Shown here: one piece after another, positions 38,101 to 50,100 of the stretch | Numbering within the stretch: position 1 is the first letter of the stretch | How the letters are laid out: the number at the start of each line of letters is the position of its first letter | Assembly: GCA_030867875.1 (NCBI GenBank) | Contig: JAOWCC010001589.1 | Location: forward strand, 80,561,537-80,625,536 | Length of the DNA stretch: 64,000 nt | Origin: Actinernus sp. WN-2022 | Taxonomy: Eukaryota > Cnidaria > Anthozoa > Actiniaria > Actinernidae | Direction of reading: 5' to 3' | The notes under the pieces: generated by a model | What the model saw: only the letters and a program-made list of their open reading frames with translations | Told to the model about the DNA's origin: nothing | The model's database searches: none | Position numbers and translations under genes: made by a program

Positions 38101-41100
38101 TGTACTCAAACAGTGGCTAGAGAGAGAAATCACATTAATAATTTATTTAGTATGTATTTATTAATATTTATTGTACTTAAAGAGGGACTAATAAACTATA
38201 GACTGTGATTTCAATTTCTGTTCAACAAAATGATTTAAAAGTTAAGTATTTCGTTTAATAGAGATATTTGTTCATCAACTTACCTTTGCTAAATTAGGTC
38301 GCTGTGCATATTTTGAGAGATTAAGTTTGGAGACATTGATAAATGGGCCATCAGGTTGAGAAAGCATCGATGCCTGGGAGAAAATTACCCAAAAGTGAAT
38401 TAATATACACTGTTACTGCAAGCCTTACCATGATGAATGTATTATTGGACAAAAAAATAAAGAAAATTTATTGTTTGAAATTAGATAATTTACATGTATG
38501 AACCAGACATTATTTATTTAATATGTATTAATAGTGATTAAAAATAAATAAGAATAAATAAGCAAACAGTAAGGTTCATGTTACATACAGTTCCAAGTCT
38601 GACATGTCGACCAGAAGCACTTGTTACAGGTCTGAAAAAAATAATGTTATCTTAGATATAATTTATATATATACGTGTATGTGTAATATATGTTACAGGT
38701 TTAATCATGCACATTAAACAATTATTTCTCGATTATGATTGGCTAAGGGCAGTGCAGTTTAAATGTAATTCAGTGCTAAAAAGTGTAATTTGGTGCAATT
38801 ACAAACAAGATTTAAATTGTTTAAAAAAAATTAATGTATATGATTAATAAGTAATTATAAGTTTCCTTGTTCAATTTGGGATCAATAGTCCAATTTTGTA
38901 TTCTAAAATTACCACTGAATGCAATGACTACAGATGCATATACGCAGGGTTAGCCTCATTCTGAAGTTAAACATTCTTAGATACCAGCAAGAAGGTGCAA
39001 AACGTAAAACTACAACAATACACAGTGTTGTGAATAGCCCACCTTCTCGCTGGTATTTAAGAATGTTTAACTTCAGAATGAGGCTAACCCTGCGTACATG
39101 CGTCTGTACTCATTGCATTCAGCGGTAATTTTAGAATACAAAACTAGACTATTCTCACTTGTATGTTTTTCAAATATCTATGTATGTTTTTCAATTTTTA
39201 GATATTTGAAAAACATATTCGTGTGAATTAATCCCAAATTGAACTCGAAACCATAAAAAAAATATGATTACCTGTACAAATTTGATATTAGTTTAATTTT
39301 AAAACAAACTAATAGGTTAATTTACATCACACTAGGTTATTTTTTGAACTACATGTAGGTTCATTTAAATTTAACCTAGGTTAGTATGTTTTAACCTACA
39401 TGTAGGCCATATTTTATTTTAACTAGTTTAATTTTTTCAATCTGGGTGATTCTGTCCTAACCTTGAACATTGTTTACCTGTGATTCATAAGTGAAAACTT
39501 TACCTGTGAACCCTAACCCTAGGTACCTATCTTCTCTTCTTGTTTAACTGTGAGCTCTAAAACCACAAATTAGCCTTAAATACTCATTGTTTACCTGTGA
39601 ATTTATGTTCACTGATGTTAGGGTTTTTTAAATGTTGGGTTAGGGCTTGGATTACCGTAAACACCGGCAGATAAGCTGTACCTTTTACCCAAAATCTTCA
39701 TTGTCAATCGGGGGTGTAGCTTATCTGCAAGAACATCTAGAAAAGGTTAAATAAATTTCCATACATTAACATTTAAAAAAAATCAGACGGATTAAAACTA
39801 CACAAAACAAAAGGAAAGGAAGCACTGATCTGCCATCACTTTTGCAAGCTTGGTGGTTCCTAAAGTAAAAGAACTGTTTGTCTTCTAACTGCAATGACTC
39901 CATATTGTTGTGCACACCTGGCAGCATTCTAGTGTCCAGTTTTCTGTCGTCCAATAAAATGCCTGGTTACTAAGCTTTGATGAACGCGAGTGCTAGCATG
40001 TTTTTGTTGACGTGAAATTCAGGACTATATGTGTACATTCAGCTAATGATCGACCTTGGACAAAAAAGTACCATCAAGGAAAATGCTATGAAAAGTTCTA
40101 TTGTATATGTGTAAGTACAATGTACATTGTAAGTCGACATGAAGTTTAAACACTTTCAGATCTAAAATTATGGGTAAAACTATGGAGTTATCTCATTGAA
40201 AGTTTGACGAGGCAAGGAAGGTGATGCAGCTTTCTAATCTTGATTTTCCTTTCAAAATTTCCCCCCAAAAATTTGAGCTCCTAAACTCAGGGTGCAGTAT
40301 ATCTGTGAGTGCAGCTTATATTATCTGCTAGTGTTTATGGTAGTTCATAGGGCCAATGAAGAAGCATCATTTTTCTATGTTGTTTAGTGACCAGTGCCCT
40401 AAAAACACTAAATTAGTGACTAGCCCTAAACAGCCTAAATTTGTGAGCAATTGGGTTTGTTGAGGTTAGTATTTTTATGTTGGTAGCAGGGATTGAGCCA
40501 GAAATTGAGCCAGAAGGGACAATTTGGCCCTTTTGCAAGTGATCTGGCATTTAATTTCCTTTGGAAGTGACAAAGTGGGTCAATTTGACTATTATTGTTT
40601 TTTTTTTTCAAGGGACAAATGTTTTTTTTTTAAAGCGGGAATGGCGCAATGGCACATCCTGGCTTGTTCCCTGGGTTAGGTTTGGATTAGTTCACAAGAC
40701 TATTGAAAAAGTATTTTGTTTTTGTGTTGTTTAGTAATCTAGCCCTAAAAACCCTAAATTTATAGTGACTAGCTCTAACACACTAAATTAGTGAGCAATT
40801 GGGTTTTCTGAGGTTAGTTTTTTTTTTATGTTGAGTTAGGGTTTGGATTAGTTCAGTCAGGACCATTAAATCTAGTTATAATAACTAGTGTTAGGAATGA
40901 GTTTGCAAGGAGTGGAGTGGGTATGTACATGTCACGAAAAATAACCTAAGTTGAAAAAACAACAACTACATGTAGCTTGACAAAAAAATTACCTATACTG
41001 CATGGTTGACAAAAAACAACCTAGGTTGCAAAAAACGACCTGAAGATAAATTTGACCTGTAACATATTTATTAGTCATCAGATTTATAGCAATTCATATA

Positions 41101-44100
41101 TTTTGGACCTAAAGATTCAATTTAAATTAAGAAGAAGCCAAATATTATTTGTCTTAGTAGCACTTTAAGGGAGAGTGCTGGGTATAAGTACATGTACATG
41201 TATGTTGTGTGATTTCTTCTTCCATCTGTCAGTAACTAATTTAAAACTATTTAAAACTAATTAAACATTAAACTGAACTTCAAGATAAGATGCATATATA
41301 TCTATTTCATAATATATGGTATGCATAAACATGTGTATGGCATTATACCTTGCTGTCTGTGCTGTCCTTGGTGTTCGTATTGCCTGCTCCATTGTTCCTG
41401 GCCTACCACTCTGTGTTCCTGGCCTTACAAACCCAGTGACAGGTCTGCCAGACTGTGACATAGGTCTGACGAAATAGTAAATTGTATGTACACAATTGAG
41501 CATTATTGATTTAACCACTAATAATAATTTATACTTGTAAGCGTTGTGAGTCTGAGTCTTAAAATGGGTTCTGTGTTTTTTTCCAGGTGTCACAAGACTG
41601 TGTGAAAGTGCACAATAGGTCCAATCCATTACCCTGTAATTGATGTGGGATAAATGAGTTTCTCATATTACACAGCTATGCACAGAACTAATGCAGAAGT
41701 CAAAACAATGTCTCAGGGCAGATTTATGCAGCTGCAGATTAAGATAAGGGGTCAAAACTAGCTATTAAATTAGTTTTCCATACAGTCCAAGTATAAGCTG
41801 TGCACACAGCCTCTTATTTCACATTAAATGATAAATACTGGTACTGTATGTACTAAACCAAATTTAGTACTGTTTCACGCAACTTATTACCCAGGCTGGG
41901 GGCACCCAAGTGTGCAAGGGTATACAATCACTCATAAAAAAATCAAGGAATAACGCAAATTCAATTTTTTCACACAGAATTATTCAAAATTACCTTCTCT
42001 TTTCAAAAATATTTTTTTAAATTTGGCTCGTGAATCTTTTCAGAATTTGCTGCAGTAATTCTTGGTTTGTAAAGAGCAAAATGTGATAGATACTGTCATT
42101 GAAACAGACAACGGAACGAAGTTCTGCCTGGGCAGATCTATAAAACAGATTTGATAGTACAGTACATGTACTCAGATTGGATGAAAGCCATGTTAACTTT
42201 CTATAACTCTATAGAAGTGTACATAGAAAGTTGTGCATGCTCTTGAGCTAGTTGGGAGAATTTACACTTTCACTATCAAATAAAGCAAGTGTTTTTTGTA
42301 TCTTTACTTGTTTACTTTATAAAGGAAATATATATTTTTCCGTGTTCCCATAGTCATAGAAATACAAATGGGAGAAATCTAGCAGTGGAAACAATAATAA
42401 CTATTGTCATTTGGGCTTGTGTTCCCATTGCTATTTCTCATTCTTCTACTTATGGGAGCTTTAAGTAAATGCAAACACGATAGACCTTTGTCAACCAGCA
42501 TTGACTTATTTTATGTACATCTTTAACAGTCATTATACATGTAGGCAAAATATAGTCCTTGATTACCGTATTTCCTCGATTAAGCGCCCTGGGTGCTTAT
42601 TTCAAATTTTATTGCCAAGGGGGGCGCTTAATCGAGGGGAGGCGCTTAATGGCTCACGGAAACTGGAAATTGGTCTTGTCGTCCCCGGCTGTTTCACAGC
42701 ATTTACCCAAAGCATTGAAATGGGAAGAAGGCTGAAGAACGAGCTGCTTCGGGTACAAGAGCTATGCAAGCACATGGACTTAATAATAACGGACTGTGAG
42801 TTGGAAGAAAAGAAACTAATTTCCCTTATCAGCCAAACATAACTTTAATACGGTACTACATATAGGATCATGCCGTAACTTTGTAATAAAACGCAAGTTG
42901 TATGCCATCTCTCTTACTGTGCCATATTTATTGGGGGAGGGGAGGGGGGGCTTAATTGAGGGGGGGAGCTTATTTCAAATTTTGTTGCCAAGGGGGGCGC
43001 TTAATCGAGGGGGGCTCTTAATCGAGGAAATACGGTTTTTCCTTTTTTGCCTACAACTGAACTTTGCAGCTATATAGTTATTGGAATGATACATCTTAGT
43101 ACTTCTGTCATCAATGTACCTGGTTAGTAAGTGGTTAGTGGTACAATGTAAGTTTGTTAGTACATTGTATGTCAGTAGGTGGTTGGATGACCAGACTTAC
43201 CAACAACATACTAATGGGGCAACTTGCTTACTTTAGCCTAGCCTGTGAGTACAGCCATCTCACATTGGGAACCACAATCACAATGTGTCTCCTGAGAGAG
43301 ATGTCTGGGATTTAAGGCCAAAGATTCCATACTAATGACGTTGTGCGGCCAGGTTATGGTCACATTATTTGATTGGCTCATACTCGCCAATCAAATGACG
43401 CGACCAGATCCTGGCTGCATAACATCATCAGTATGGAATTTTTGGCCTTGAATTGCAGATGTCTCCCTCGGGGATGTGTTTTGATTGTGGCTCCCGATGT
43501 TAGACAGCTGTATTTGCAGGCTAACTTTAGCCAACATTTTTGAAGACTTTTAAAAAGATTGATGGAACCTTTGTCAGTGATTATAACACTGGCTAACAGA
43601 ATAGAAATGCCAGCTTTACTACATAATAGGGTTTTATTTATGACTTGTTCTCAGCAACTGCTTACCTAACACCTGGTGTTGGACCCCCCTGACTTGTTCC
43701 TGGTTTTTTTAGTGATGTTCCTGGCCCTAAGATTACAATTAACATATATAATTTAGGAAGGTGCCCTCTTTTATAAAAAAATCTAAATGAAATTATTGCA
43801 AATATTAAGTCCCACAACTGTCAATATTAAATCTGACCAAGCTTGACTGAGCACAAAGCATAACACCAAATAAACTTTTGCTTCAGTGTAGTTTCACATT
43901 TACAGTAGATCCTTGTCTTGTTACTAGTATTAAAAGGTTTTGGCAGAAATCATTGTAAATGTTTGCGTATTAAAATCTCAAATCTTCTGAATTTCCACGT
44001 GCAATCAGTCAGGCGTGAATGTATCAGTCTGATTTTACTGAACATCAACAGAGTTTTGAAGCAACGTTTGTCCTATTGAAAGATGTGCAAAAACTTCTTT

Positions 44101-47100
44101 ACTCTTACCAGAAAACTTCTACTGGGAAAGTGCAATTCCTTTTGAATTAAAAGAGCTTTAATGCATCGGATCAGATCAGTCAGTTCGCGTAAATGGAAAT
44201 TAATTGCGTCCCACGGTATTTGTCTCAGAAATGAGACACGCGTCTGGCTGACAGTTCACGATTGACTTTTTGACGCCTCTGACATGCAGGGTATTTACCA
44301 AAACCATCTTACTGTATGTTTGTAAAACTGTTTGTCATGAATTCGAATTTGTCATGCGTGAAAGGTTAAAATACAAAACTGTGCTATTAACACGTACGCT
44401 TGAAGAAATTTCGGATCACAATATTTCGATAACCTGGTCCGAATTTTCGTTTGACAATAAACAAAATATCGTTAAAATGTCGCTCGCAGGTTGCCGATAT
44501 TTCGCCTTGGCATTCAAATTTTCGCGTATCTGATTGATTCTTCGTCTAAATTTCGAAGGAAAAGTTGCAACATTCGTAGGAACAAAGAGCGAAATTCGTC
44601 GAAATACCTTTGCATGACTTTTGCACAATACTGTAGCTTGGTTATGCTAATTAAAAACAATATTGGACTTCTTGCACTTGGTTTCTATCAACTTTGATTG
44701 TTGACACGCCCCTCTCCAACTATCACAATTTTGGTGCACGCTCATTGGCCAAAAGCGATTGTGTGGCATGATATTTGTTGTATGTGGATGCAAACTATCA
44801 GGTGTTATAGTTCACCACAAAATTTCGGCACATGCTCATTGGCTAAAAGCGATCATGTGACATGATAGTTGTTGTTCGCGGATGCAAACTATCAGGTGTT
44901 ATAGTTCACCACAAAATTTTGGCGCTCGCTCATTGGCTAAAAGCGATCAGGTGACGTGATAGTTGTCGTCAGCCGATAGTGCCCCCTGAGAGCGGAAGAC
45001 AATTTTGTGATGAACAATAACGACAAATAGACTGTGTTTGTCTCGGAACTATCGGCTGATAGTTTCCCTTGGAAATTTGATGTTCGAACTTCGTTCTCGG
45101 GCTCATATTTGTTTTAAGAACATCAAATTTCTGCGGGCAACTATCAGCCAATAGTTCCTCAACAGACAGAGTTTATTTGTACAATAGTGCCCGCTGAGAG
45201 CGGAAGACAATTTTGTGTTGAACAATATAAACGCAAATAGACTGTGTTTGTCTTGGAACTATCGACTGATAGTTTCCCTTGGAAATTTGATGTTCTTAAA
45301 ACTAGCATATAATCCCTCATTGAAACTTCATTCTCAGGCTTATATTTGTTTTAAGAACATCAAATTGCCACGGGCAACTATCAGCCAGTCTATTTGCATA
45401 ATAGTGCCCACTGAGTGGAAAACAATTTTGTGGTCCAAACAATAATGACAAAGAGTGTGTCTGTCTCTGAACTATCGGCTGAGTTTCCCTTGGAAACTTA
45501 ATGTTCTTAAAACTAACATTACATATACAGTATTGTGCAAAAGTCATGCAAACGTATTTCGACGAATTTCGCTCACGAAGAATCGATCAGATACGCGAAA
45601 ATTTTAATGCCAAAGCGAAATATCGCCAACATGCGAGCGACATTTCGACAATATTTTGTTTATTGTCAAACGAAAATTCGGACCAGGTTATCGAAATATC
45701 GTGATCCGAAATTTCTTTAGCGTACGTGTCAATTGCACAGTTTTGTATTTTAACCTTTCTTTCACCAGGATTAATGCGTGACAAATTCGAATTCATGACA
45801 AACAGTTTTAGGGACGGACCATTAGATTATTGATGGGGGGGTTGCGCAAATCCCCCAAAAAATATCGAGCAAGCTCTTCTATCGGAAAAAAAATATCGAG
45901 CAACACAAAAATCAAGAAAAAAAATATTGAGCAAGCACTAGCTGGTCTCATACGCATTTACAAATTAAATTAATAAAGGCAAAGAAATAAACCAAGGAAG
46001 AAGACTGGTTAATTGTTATGAACAATTTCCACAGGAAACCCAATACAGATCTGAAGATCACACAGACTGGTTACCAGGAATCAGTCAACATATGTAAATT
46101 ATCCAAGATGGCCGTAATCAAGACAGCAGATAAACTGATGGGACGATCGATCGCACAAAGTCAAATGCACTCATAAATCGAAACCAAAACCTTAAAGACC
46201 CTGTGTCCGAGCCCATGGTGCTTTGCGCCAATGTTATGATTAGTTTGTTTATCAACGGCCGCATAAATTAAAGGCCAGCTTTTTGTCGAACTAAAATGCT
46301 CTCGATTGTTTATAAGTTTCATAAAAGAAGTACACATACACTTTGGATAACGAATTTCATAATTTCTACCGGATTAAAAACCCAATCGAGCCCACGAATT
46401 TTCCCCAGATGCTTCGAATATGATTTGAACAGTACTCGGCAGGAAGCCAGTTGTACTGCCTTTAGATTCTAATTCAGTTTACGAGTGCGACTTTTCACAA
46501 CTCTACAAGCAAACACATACTCTTGCTACCTTGTTTTCATGTTTCCAGTATTGTTTAGCTGTATTTGAAGATCTCTACTTTCCTTGCGAATGATATATTG
46601 TGAGTGCAAAATGAAATGTCGCACTCGCACTCGAGTCAAACTCACAGCGAAGTAACAGCTGAACTCGGCAGATTGGAGTTTGACCCGCGGTCGTCGTTTT
46701 GGTAGCAAGACATTCTGGACGTACTGGAGGATGAAAAAAATGGTTAAGGGCATTGCTTTCTCTGCTAATAAAAATGCAAAACATATACAGATACAGATAA
46801 GTCGTAACACCTCAGTGGAGCTGAGCCGTGCGAAATTATAATTACGAATGATCTTGATGCCAGAAGTGATTGCTTTGTATTTCCAACGAAGCCCGCCGGT
46901 GCAGCAAATCCCCGGGAAACTCACGTAGTAGTCCTTTTGAACCACAAGTGTTCTCTTGTAGACCTAGAGAAAGTAAAATGTGGACTGCTGAACGATTATA
47001 TGTCGAGTCGCTTCGCCTCGCTGTCTGTTCTTTCTTCGGCATTCATCTACTCGCCACTCTAGACCGGGATTCGAAGAAATATTCGACTAAAGTTTCATTT

Positions 47101-50100
47101 TAAAAGGTATATATATACAAAAGTTAAGATAAAAGAAAGTCAGTTAAGCATATATATATCTATCAATAATTATACGATTTCCCAAACTAGAGATCGATTT
47201 CGAAAGATTCGAGAGTCGCATAATAACAACAACGATCTTTCCGATTTTCGTAGCCTACGAAAATGATTTGCGCGCGCAAAGCACCATGGGCTCGGACACA
47301 GGGTCTTTAACGACAAAACTTACCCTGTATTAACTGTATTACTGTTATCTGGTAAACGATGAGTTCTTACTGGCCTAGTGGATATAGGGTTATAGGATCA
47401 TGTGTACTGTACGCAATGTTGGCCGACGTATCGGTCGATGGTTGGCCGACATAGCGGGCGACTGTCGGTAGCGGGTCGGTCGAGGGGTGGCCGACATGTC
47501 GGTCGACAGTCGGTCGTGTGTCGGCCGACACGTCGGTCGTCCCCCCCCCCCCCTTGCTGTGTATGTGTCGGCCGATAGTGGATCGGTGGTATATCGGTAA
47601 GGTGTCGGTTATATGTCGGTGGGGTATCGGTGAGATGTTAAGTTATAATTAAACTATTCTGCATACTGTTTTCACTCAAATAAACAGTGATTTTTTTTAT
47701 CTGAAGGTTTACTGTATTGAATATAATTCAGTCTAAGTATAGTAATATTCCTTTCTGTTGCGGTATAAAATGTTCCTTTATACAATTAAATCTCTCATAG
47801 CGACTCATGAAATCCCGTCAAATGCAACGTTTAATATCTTAATTTGTGTTTTTTTTAGTGTATTTTATACATTCGCTCGCGCAAGATCGATTACGTATAT
47901 AAATCGCTATATCGCACCGTTTTGGTCTGTAACAGGGTACCGATTTTTTTAAATCTGGAATCTGGAATAGGGTTGCAACAATAGGGCCATTTATACGAGA
48001 GGAAGTTAGCCACACCGCTTAGCTAAGCAGCGAACGATTCGTATAAATGGGTCAATTTAAACTGAAGTTCGCGACTAATACTGACACATGTTTAGGCCGA
48101 GCTATCCCAATGAATAAACCCCGCGCCGGCTCCCAGTATTCAACATAAAATAACATTTGAAAATATTGGGGTCGCTACGATTTATTAATAAGAATCAAAT
48201 TTTTACTGTAGGGCTCGGTTCTAATTCTAATATATACTCCGCGCACTCCAATCGGAGTATTATGCAGAGGCGCATGGCTGGGAAATAAATAAAGAGCTGT
48301 TAGTGTTAATTTATGCTATCTTAAGTTTACAAAGGTTAGCCTTGTACGAAAGCATTAATGTTGTGGCCTCTACAACCTTTGAAGTACATATACGTTGGCT
48401 GAAAATATCACAGTCACCGATACCTCGGCTAAACTATCTGTCGGTAAGCTATCGATAGCTATAGAGTGTCGGTGATCAATCGATCAACTGTCGGTGCATC
48501 ATCAACCATGGGTTAGGGTTTAGAATAGCCAAGTCTCGGCCGAGTAGCCGTCGACTCTCGTCCGACCCTCGTCCGCCTATCGGCGGACCGTCAATCGACA
48601 TGTCCACCGATACGTCGGCCGACATTGCGTACAGTACACATGATCCGGGTTATAAATGTTCGCAGGTTTATACACAAGGCTCTTCTGGTTTCACTTCTGC
48701 TGGTAATCTTAATGCAACAGTAACATTTTTGATAAAAAAATAGATCAAGTTGAAATATTTATATGAAATATAAATGGTAATGATAGGTTTTTGGTACCAG
48801 TTTGTGTTTCATCACTTCTGCTGATAGAGGGCTGATCTCTATGTGGTGATTTCTTGCTTTTGTTACTTTGACTGCCCTTTTCTCCTTTTTCTCTTAGCCT
48901 GTTTGTCAGCCACAGAATATCCATGCTTTGTTTTGGCATTTCCCATTAATTATGTGGCTTTCTTTAATTTCCAAGGCCCAATCAGGAATGCTACTTGAGC
49001 GGGCTGGAGTGCGTGCAATGTAAAAAAACAGTCACGCTAAAAAAACTTATAGGATTGTTGGTACAAATATATTGCATCAATATAACTGAAAAAAATATTT
49101 AGGTAAGTTCAGAAAAAAATATCGTGCAAGGTCATGGTGCTTTAAAAAAATATCGTGCAGGGCTAGAATCAGAAAAAAAAATATCGAGCAACTAAAATTC
49201 ACGCAACCCCCCCATCAATAATCTAATAGTCCGCCCCTTACAAACGTACAGTAAGATGGTTTTGGTAAATACCCTGCATGCCAGAGGCATCAAAAAGTCA
49301 AGATTCTTATATAATAAAAGTCCCCGTCAAACATGAACTGTCAGCCAGACGCGTGTCTCATTTCTGACACAAATATCGCGGGGGCGTAATTAATTTCCAT
49401 TTACGCGAACCCGATGCATTAAAGCTCTTTTAATTCAAAAGGAATTGCACTTTCCCAGTAGAAGTTTTCTGGTAAGAGTATAGAAGTTTTTGCACGTCTT
49501 TCAATATGACAAACGTTGCTTCAAAACTCTGTTGATGTTCAGTAAAATATCAGACTGACACGTTCACGCCTGACTGATTGCACGTGGAAATTCAGAAGAG
49601 TTGAGATTTGAGATTTTAATACGCAAACATTTACAATGATTTCTGCCTAAACCTTTTAATACTAGTAACAAGACAAGGATCTGCCTTTAATGTGAAACTA
49701 CACAGAAGCAAAAGTTTATTTGGTGTTATGCTTTGCGCTCAGCGAGTGAGTCAAGCTTTAAAGCGGGAACCACACAAGATGGACTCAACACGACTGCACG
49801 AACCTAGACGAACCTGACGAGAGAATGCCACGCACCGACGGTCTGGGAACTAAACGAGCAGCCGTTGTTTTGTTTATTTTACGGCTCACGATATTTCGAT
49901 AACTGCATGGTCCGAATTTACTTGAAAACTTTATGGAACGACTTTTACAAAGATCTGGAAGGCTGAAGGATTTGAATATTATTGTGGATATACGGATAAC
50001 GTTTACAACATTGAACACTTCCGAAGTTGGGACGTGCGCGAGTTTTATAGTAACGCATTCCTTTCGTTTATTACCCTTCCGGCCTTCGATTCAAACCGGG

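Larger units (their letters stand above)
45811..49237. mobile_element. TTA-flanked DNA element, 3.4 kb
   Basis: The ends GGGACGGACCATTAGATTAT and ATAATCTAATAGTCCGCCCC are inverted, with ATTGATGGGGGGGTTGCG continuing both. TTA lies on both sides (45808-45810, 49238-49240), and the empty site is present in the other arm of the host repeat (44318-44330), which proves the boundaries. Subterminal AAAAAATATCGAGCAA repeats occur at both ends. No intact transposase. A 3-bp TTA target suits PIF/Harbinger-like elements. Confidence 0.82.
43840..49775. mobile_element. Large inverted-repeat element, interrupted by later insertions
   Basis: The left arm (about 43850-44640) is matched in reverse by 49760-49241 together with 45807-45530. 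Shared marks include GAGACACGCGTCTGGCTGAC, AAAAGGAATTGCACTTTCCC-type sequence and CATGACTTTTGCACAATACT. The right arm is split by the element at 45811-49237. The centre (44700-45530) contains repeated AACTATCGGCTGATAGTTTC and TTGGCTAAAAGCGATC units in both orientations. No transposase was recognised. Outer borders are approximate. Confidence 0.7.

Noticed and set aside
40372..40860. Telomere-like repeats (CCCTAAA)
   Set aside because: Scattered single motifs within a diverged direct repeat, not an array.
46526..46945. Transposase gene in the nested element
   Set aside because: No catalytic or DNA-binding motif could be recognised in this frame.
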